A stretch of DNA of 46,176 bases. Source: Phycisphaerae bacterium. GTDB lineage: Bacteria; Planctomycetota; Phycisphaerae; Phycisphaerales; SM1A02. Below, piece by piece: positions 41,941 through 46,176 of the stretch. Position 1 is the first letter of the stretch. Every line of letters begins with the position of its first letter. The position numbers were made by a program, and so were the translations under genes. The stretch spans positions 1-46,176 of the forward strand of contig JAEUIT010000005.1 of assembly GCA_016795035.1 (NCBI GenBank), given 5' to 3'. The notes below the pieces were generated by a model. The model was not told the DNA's origin, made no database searches, and worked only from the letters and a program-made list of their open reading frames with translations.

Positions 41941-42766
41941 CAGACCGTTCACCTCCGCATTGGCCGCCGCCGCGCGCGCCGGTGCGTTCGCGTCGCTCGT
42001 CGTCGCGGCGTCCGTCTCGCTGACGGCGTGCCAAGAGGAAGCGCCCGTGCAGGTCGCTCCTCCCCCGCCGCCGCCCCCGCCGCCGCCGCCACCGCCCGCC
42101 GTCACCGCGATCTCCGAGCTGATGTCGAAGTTGAACATCGACTCGCGCATCCGCTGGACCGAAGACCGCGCACCGAAGTGGATGCTCGACAAGGATCGCG
42201 AAGCGGTCCTCAGCTTCTTCGACGCCTTCGCTCGCGGCGACAGCGCTCGCCTCAAGCCCACGCTTTCGCCGACGGATCAGTTCGAACTCGACGGCCTCGT
42301 TTCGAACGGTCTCTTCGACGACTCGACCAAGAAGGTCACGAAGATCGACATCCGCACCGGCAAGACGCCGGACTCTCCGACGAAGCCGTGCGTCCTCGCC
42401 GTCTTCGAGCTTGGCGACAAGTACGAAGCCCAGCTCTGGACGTACACCGCGACGGCAACCGGTTACGAGTTTGAATCCGTGGCCACGCCGCCCGAGATCA
42501 TGAACAAGCTCTCCGGCGACGATTGGGTCACCGCCTGGTTCGAGATCCTGAATAAGGACGCGGAGCTCGCGAAGAAGCCCGACGAAAACCCGACGATCCC
42601 GCAGACGAATCGCGCCGCGGCCGAAGACACCGCGCAAGACTCCGGCCCCGCCGGCTTCGGTTCGACCGGTGGCGGCAACAACAACAACCCGCCGCCGGGC
42701 GCGCCGAGCAAGCGCACTCCGGGCACGCCGATCAAGCCGAGCCGTCCGGGCTTCAACTCGAACTGA
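41924..42766 (+). CDS. lipoprotein of unknown function with 13-proline run
   Basis: Starts at ATG 41924 inside the end of fabD. An N-terminal hydrophobic stretch ends in the lipobox LTAC (next residues QEE), so it should be lipid-anchored. Thirteen consecutive prolines follow, then a ~150-residue folded part (DKDREAVLSFFDAFARGDSARL, DQFELDGLVSNGLF, KIDIRTGKTP) of unknown family resembling a small stress or transport-associated domain, and a Pro/Asn/Gly-rich tail. About 280 residues. Placed between fabD and fabG, where most genomes have no gene; the fab genes continue after a terminator and a new promoter. Confidence 0.82.
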   Translation: MTNRANRPFTSALAAAARAGAFASLVVAASVSLTACQEEAPVQVAPPPPPPPPPPPPPAVTAISELMSKLNIDSRIRWTEDRAPKWMLDKDREAVLSFFDAFARGDSARLKPTLSPTDQFELDGLVSNGLFDDSTKKVTKIDIRTGKTPDSPTKPCVLAVFELGDKYEAQLWTYTATATGYEFESVATPPEIMNKLSGDDWVTAWFEILNKDAELAKKPDENPTIPQTNRAAAEDTAQDSGPAGFGSTGGGNNNNPPPGAPSKRTPGTPIKPSRPGFNSN

Positions 42767-42794
42767 CGTTCGACATCACTCGCAGATCCATCAC

Positions 42795-42824
42795 ACGGCC
42801 GCTCCGCAAGGGGCGGCCGTTTTT
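42795..42824 (+). terminator. rho-independent terminator after the lipoprotein gene
   Basis: An 11-bp stem (42795-42805 with 42810-42820, one G-T pair) is closed by a GCAA tetraloop and followed by TTTTT. It ends the rpmF-to-lipoprotein transcript before fabG. Confidence 0.93.
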
Positions 42825-42855
42825 CGTCGCCGCGCGAGTCGGTCGTCGCGCCGTG

Positions 42856-42861
42856 TACACT
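42856..42861 (+). promoter_or_regulatory. -10-like TACACT ten bases before fabG
   Basis: TACACT ends ten bases before ATG 42872 with no ribosome-binding sequence between. Since a terminator lies just upstream, fabG needs its own promoter, which makes this hexamer credible. A leaderless or near-leaderless transcript would result. Confidence 0.5.
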
Positions 42862-42871
42862 CCCGGCCCTC

Positions 42872-43612
42872 ATGTCGACCGAACGACGGGTTGCCATCGT
42901 CACTGGAGCGAGCCGCGGCATCGGCCGCGCGATCGCGAAGCGCCTCGCCCGCGACGGCCGATTGGTCGTCGGCATGGCTCGGTCGCTCGACACGCTCACG
43001 TCCCTGCGCGATGAGATCGTTTCCGCAGGTGGCCAGGCGGACATCATCGCGTGCGACGTCGGCGACACCGCGGCGCTCGCCGCCGCCATCGAAGGCGTTG
43101 CCGAGAAGCACGGTCGTCTCGACATCCTCGTCAACAACGCCGGCATCACCCGCGACGGCCTGATTCTCCGCATGTCCGACGAGGACTTCGACGCGGTCCT
43201 CAACGTGAACCTACGCTCGGTCTTCGTCGCCTGCCGAAGCGCGTCGCGACCGATGATGCGTCAGAAGTTCGGCCGCATCGTCAATATCGGCAGCGTCTCG
43301 GGCATCACCGGGAACGCGGGCCAAGCGAACTACGCCGCGGCGAAGGCGGGCGTCATCGGCCTCACGAAGACGATCGCCAAGGAACTCGGCCCGAAGGGCG
43401 TCACCGCGAATGTGATCGCTCCGGGCTTCATCGAGACCGACATGACGGCGAACCTCGCCCAGATGATCAAAGACCAAGTCGTGCCGCAGATTCCGGCACG
43501 GCGCGTCGGGCAAGGCGAAGACATCGCCGAAGCCGTGAGTTACGTGTCGTCAGACGGCGCCGGCTACCTCACCGGTCAGGTGATTGCCGTGGACGGCGGC
43601 CTTTCGATGTGA
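42872..43612 (+). CDS. fabG: 3-oxoacyl-ACP reductase
   Basis: NADPH-dependent reduction of the beta-keto group during chain elongation. Short-chain dehydrogenase with TGASRGIG (11-18), NNAG in [11 protein letters not shown], Ser141, Tyr154 and Lys158 forming the catalytic set, and the C-terminal [16 protein letters not shown]. 246 residues, exactly family-sized. First gene of the second part of the fab cluster (fabG-acpP-fabF). Confidence 0.97.
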   Translation: MSTERRVAIVTGASRGIGRAIAKRLARDGRLVVGMARSLDTLTSLRDEIVSAGGQADIIACDVGDTAALAAAIEGVAEKHGRLDILVNNAGITRDGLILRMSDEDFDAVLNVNLRSVFVACRSASRPMMRQKFGRIVNIGSVSGITGNAGQANYAAAKAGVIGLTKTIAKELGPKGVTANVIAPGFIETDMTANLAQMIKDQVVPQIPARRVGQGEDIAEAVSYVSSDGAGYLTGQVIAVDGGLSM

Positions 43613-43775
43613 TGGCAGAGTGCACCGCGTAGACGTGCTCCCCACCGCCATTTCTCGACGACTGTCGGGAATGCCGGTCAACGGAGCGAAGGCGGGACCG
43701 TTGCAGCCCACAGTGCGGCAGCTTTCGGTATCATCCCGCAACTTTTCCGAACCGACCTTGAACGGAGATTTTCCC

Positions 43776-44030
43776 GTGACCGAAGCTGAGATCGAAGCCA
43801 AGGTGATCGACATCGTTGCCGAGCAGATGGGCGTGGACCGCGGCGAGATCACGCGTGAAACGAGCTTCACGAACGACCTGAACGCCGACAGCCTCGACAC
43901 CGTCGAGCTCGTCATGGAGTTCGAGGACGAATTCGACACCTCGATCCCCGATCACGAGGCGGAGAAGATCCACACCGTCGGTCAGGCGATCGACTTCATC
44001 AAGTCCAACCTCAACAAGGCTTCCAGCTAA
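43776..44030 (+). CDS. acpP: acyl carrier protein
   Basis: Carries growing acyl chains on 4'-phosphopantetheine attached to Ser39 in [10 protein letters not shown]. 84 residues, acidic, helical, as usual. The start is GTG 43776 with GGAG nine bases upstream; the frame extends to 43584 but the conserved ACP begins [13 protein letters not shown]. Lies between fabG and fabF as in many bacteria. Confidence 0.97.
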   Translation: MTEAEIEAKVIDIVAEQMGVDRGEITRETSFTNDLNADSLDTVELVMEFEDEFDTSIPDHEAEKIHTVGQAIDFIKSNLNKASS

Positions 44031-44102
44031 TCGCTGGCTGGGGCTGTTGTTAGGGCGTCCTAGACCGGCCGCCGTTCGACTCCCGTTTCTCGCGCATTCT
44101 CC

Positions 44103-45365
44103 ATGAGGACGTTGCAGCTTCGCCGCGTGGTGGTCACCGGCCTGGGCGCGGTCTCCGACATCGGCCACACCGCTAAGGCGATGTGGGAGTCGATGAAGGC
44201 CGGGCGCTCGGGTGTCTCACCGATCCAAGCCTTCGAGCAGTCGGTGGATTGGACGGTGCGCTTTGCAGGCGAAGTGAAGAACTGGGAGTGCACCTGCGTC
44301 GACGGCCGCGAGCAGAAGCGCATGGACCGCTTCTGCCTCCTCGGCATGGGTGCCGCCGAAGACGCCGTCCTCGACTGCGGCATCGACTTCCACGCGGGCG
44401 ATCCCTATCGCCGCGGCGTCGTCATCGGTAGCGGCATCGGCGGCATCCTCACGATCGAGGAAGGCCACACGAAGCTCATCAAGAATGGCCCGGGCCGCAT
44501 TTCGCCGTTCACGGTGCCGCGGCTCATGGTCAATGCGTGCGCCGGCAACGTGTCCATCCGCCACAACCTGAAGGGCGCCAATAGCGCGACCGCGACGGCC
44601 TGCGCGACTTCGGGTCACGCGATCGGCCACGCGTACCACTTCATCCAGCGCGGCGACGCCGACGTCATGCTCGCGGGCGGCAGCGAGGCGGCGGTCGGTC
44701 CCCTTTGCATCGGCAGCTTTGCCGCGATGAAGGCGCTCTCGACGCGAAACGACGCCCCCGAGAAGGCCTCGCGACCCTTCGATCGCGACCGCGACGGCTT
44801 CGTCCTCGCCGAAGGCGCGGCGGTGCTCGTCCTCGAAGAGTTGGAACACGCGAAGAAGCGCGGCGCGAAGATCTACGCCGAGGTCGTCGGCTTCGGCTCT
44901 TCGGGCGACGCCTTCCACATCGCCGCCCCCGACGAACAAGGCGCCGGCGCCTTCCGCGCGATGCAGCTCGCGATGGCCGACGCGCAGATCAACCTCGCCG
45001 ACGTCGGCTACATCAACGCCCACGGCACGTCGACGCCGCTCGGCGACGCCGCCGAAGTCGCGGCGATCAAGCGGCTCTTCGGCGACCTCGCGAAGGCGTC
45101 GAGCGGGTCCCTCAGCGTCAGCTCGACCAAGTCGATGACCGGCCACTGCCTCGGCGCCGCCGGCGGGATCGAGAGCGTCGCGACCGTGATGGCGATCAAG
45201 GAAGGCATCCTTCCGCCGACGATCAACCTCGACAACCCCGACGACGGCTTCGACCTCGACTTCGTCCCGCACAAGGCGAAGGAGCGTCAGGTCGAGTACG
45301 GCGTGAACAACACGTTCGGCTTCGGCGGGCACAACGTGAGCTTGATCTTCAGGCGCTTCGCGTAA
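44103..45365 (+). CDS. fabF: 3-oxoacyl-ACP synthase II
   Basis: Elongating condensing enzyme. Cys167 in TACATSGHAIG, His in NAHGTSTPLGD and His in TGHCLGAAGG form the Cys-His-His triad; the end NNTFGFGGHNVSLIFRR is typical. 420 residues. No ribosome site before ATG 44103. Some FabF-family members serve secondary metabolism, but the position next to acpP and fabG supports a housekeeping role. Confidence 0.95.
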   Translation: MRTLQLRRVVVTGLGAVSDIGHTAKAMWESMKAGRSGVSPIQAFEQSVDWTVRFAGEVKNWECTCVDGREQKRMDRFCLLGMGAAEDAVLDCGIDFHAGDPYRRGVVIGSGIGGILTIEEGHTKLIKNGPGRISPFTVPRLMVNACAGNVSIRHNLKGANSATATACATSGHAIGHAYHFIQRGDADVMLAGGSEAAVGPLCIGSFAAMKALSTRNDAPEKASRPFDRDRDGFVLAEGAAVLVLEELEHAKKRGAKIYAEVVGFGSSGDAFHIAAPDEQGAGAFRAMQLAMADAQINLADVGYINAHGTSTPLGDAAEVAAIKRLFGDLAKASSGSLSVSSTKSMTGHCLGAAGGIESVATVMAIKEGILPPTINLDNPDDGFDLDFVPHKAKERQVEYGVNNTFGFGGHNVSLIFRRFA

Positions 45366-45689
45366 GCGGAAGAAAAGGGGTCAGGGTCCAGGGTTGGGGG
45401 TTCAGGGTAAAGGCACTCTGGCCTTGCGCGTTGTGTGTGCGCACCCACCTCCAGCTGAGGTACGGCCGTCGCGAGCTTGAGCGCGTGACGTACTTCGTCA
45501 CGGGTATCGAGCAGGCGGTGTGGCGCGTCTCCATTTCTACGACGCCCACGGACGAGCTGCAACGACGAGCGGCTGCGCGCAGCGGCGCCCTTCTCCCGCT
45601 CGCGCAGCGAGTGGGAGAAGGTGGCCCGAAGGGCCGGATGAGGGGGCCGCGACGAAGCGAGGCTCAACACTTGCTGTCGGTCTCCCTCC
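45366..45689. other. intergenic stretch of short repeats, no gene seen
   Basis: After fabF comes a heptad-like GGGTCAGGGTCCAGGG run (45376-45408). Further on is CCTTCTCCC-(G)CTCGC-GCA-GCGAG-(T)GGGAGAAGG (45589-45621), followed by GGCCCGAAGGGCC (45623-45635) and GGATGAGGG. That second part resembles a palindromic intergenic element common in many Gram-negative genomes. No open frame here has family features or a ribosome site. Confidence 0.7.
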
Positions 45690-46176
45690 GCCGAATACGA
45701 CTATTTGGGCGCCGGGAACGTGGTGGGCATTGAGTACGCTCAACCGGACGTGTATCAAAGGAAGTACGGCACGACGGCGGGCACCTGGCCCGACCTCGAC
45801 CGTTTCGGCCGCGTGACGAAGCGGCTGTACTACTGCCAGAACTGGCGCCACGACGTGGTGGCGCTCGTGACGAACGGCGGCCTCCTGAAGGAGCGTGCGC
45901 GGTGCTTCAGCTACGGGGGTGCCCTTCGGCATCCCGCTCGGCGACTGCGACGGGTACGGCGACACGGACACGGCGGACCAGACGCTGGTCCTGTGCGCCT
46001 GGGGCACGAGCGTGCCGAAGTGCGACCTGAACCTGGACGGGACGGTGGACGGGTCGGACAACACGATCCTCCTGGCGGAAGTCGGCGCGACGGCGGGCTT
46101 CGGGAACCTTGGAAGGAACAGGAACCGCTTTGGCTATGCGGGGTACTGCGCGGACATGGCGGTCAATGCGGATTGG
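45690..46176 (+). pseudogene. 5'-truncated, frameshifted RHS-repeat/dockerin protein fragment
   Basis: Frame 3 encodes YDYLGAGNVVGIEY, then WPDLDRFGRVT and NWRHDVVALVTNGG, which are YD/RHS-repeat segments typical of planctomycete RHS proteins. At a run of five Gs (45915-45919) the homology moves by one base to another frame: VPFGIPLGDCDGYGDTD, CDLNLDGTVDGSDN and NRFGYAGYCADM, that is, the calcium-loop segment embedded in this RHS family and its GYAGY motif. The start of the gene is missing and the end is beyond the window. A one-base deletion in the G-run restores one frame, so either a decayed gene or a sequencing error at the homopolymer. Confidence 0.78.

Larger units (their letters stand above)
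1065..45564. repeat. dispersed octamer CGTTGCAG / CTGCAACG, at least 37 exact copies
   Basis: Exact copies found by eye: plus orientation at 1065, 1214, 3146, 4708, 7156, 7477, 8115, 8448, 11915, 11951, 12489, 14262, 20156, 22138, 22551, 22764, 23579, 34138, 40231, 43699, 44110; reverse at 2842, 5181, 6232, 7956, 13530, 17094, 18207, 19957, 21343, 23982, 27381, 27787, 30747, 32592, 34244, 45557. More sites match seven of eight bases. Most lie in genes, in all three frames; several are intergenic. Confidence 0.85.

Overview
The window reads as a chromosomal piece of a high-GC planctomycete, most likely of the Phycisphaerae type. The evidence is a PSCyt1-DUF1549-DUF1553 protein paired with a DUF1501 protein, several secreted proteins ending in dockerin-like LG-x-LLGAWG calcium-binding repeats, membrane proteins with C-x-x-C-G-Y-x-L / C-P-E-C-G zinc ribbons, and a fragment of a planctomycete-type RHS protein. 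No species can be named from the sequence alone. No tRNA, rRNA, CRISPR array, transposase or prophage was recognised.

Layout. 0-9.3 kb: a DapA-family aldolase, a large zinc-ribbon membrane protein, a DUF4397 repeat protein with a dockerin, a DegT-type aminotransferase, an FG-GAP/ASPIC-UnbV protein with a dockerin and a LamG protein with a dockerin. 9.3-13.2 kb (minus): a three-gene operon with 4-base overlaps: periplasmic binding protein, WspA-like chemoreceptor, dUTPase. 13.3-19.6 kb (plus): nrfH-nrfA (nitrite reduction to ammonium), then the PSCyt1/DUF1549/DUF1553 and DUF1501 pair. 19.7-24.2 kb: a dockerin protein, a 4-base-overlap operon of three small membrane proteins, a small acidic/basic-tailed hypothetical protein and a CPBP protease coupled to purM. 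24.1-36.4 kb: purM, sucD, an SGNH-like hydrolase, two large secreted unknowns, a methyltransferase, a DinB-like protein, a ThiF/MoeB-like enzyme and an S9 peptidase. 36.6-38.5 kb (minus): rnhA, rpsL, rpsG. 38.5-45.4 kb (plus): rpmF-plsX-fabH-fabD-lipoprotein-fabG-acpP-fabF, a nearly complete fatty-acid synthesis cluster. 45.4-46.2 kb: intergenic repeats and a 5'-truncated, frameshifted RHS/dockerin fragment cut by the window edge.

The strongest unexplained signal is not a gene. The non-palindromic octamer CGTTGCAG (CTGCAACG on the other strand) occurs at least 37 times, where base composition predicts about two. It lies on both strands, in all reading frames and between genes, often extends to CTCCGCGTTGCAG, and is absent from the 6-kb ribosomal-protein/rnhA/plsX segment. 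Other points of interest are a promoter plus terminator-like hairpin in the rpsL leader, a duplicated 3' end of rpsG whose stop codon lies in a perfect hairpin, -10-like hexamers only 6-10 bases before four start codons (possible leaderless mRNAs), a 12-bp inverted repeat enclosing two smaller hairpins, and an NrfA whose first haem motif is CXXCH rather than CXXCK.
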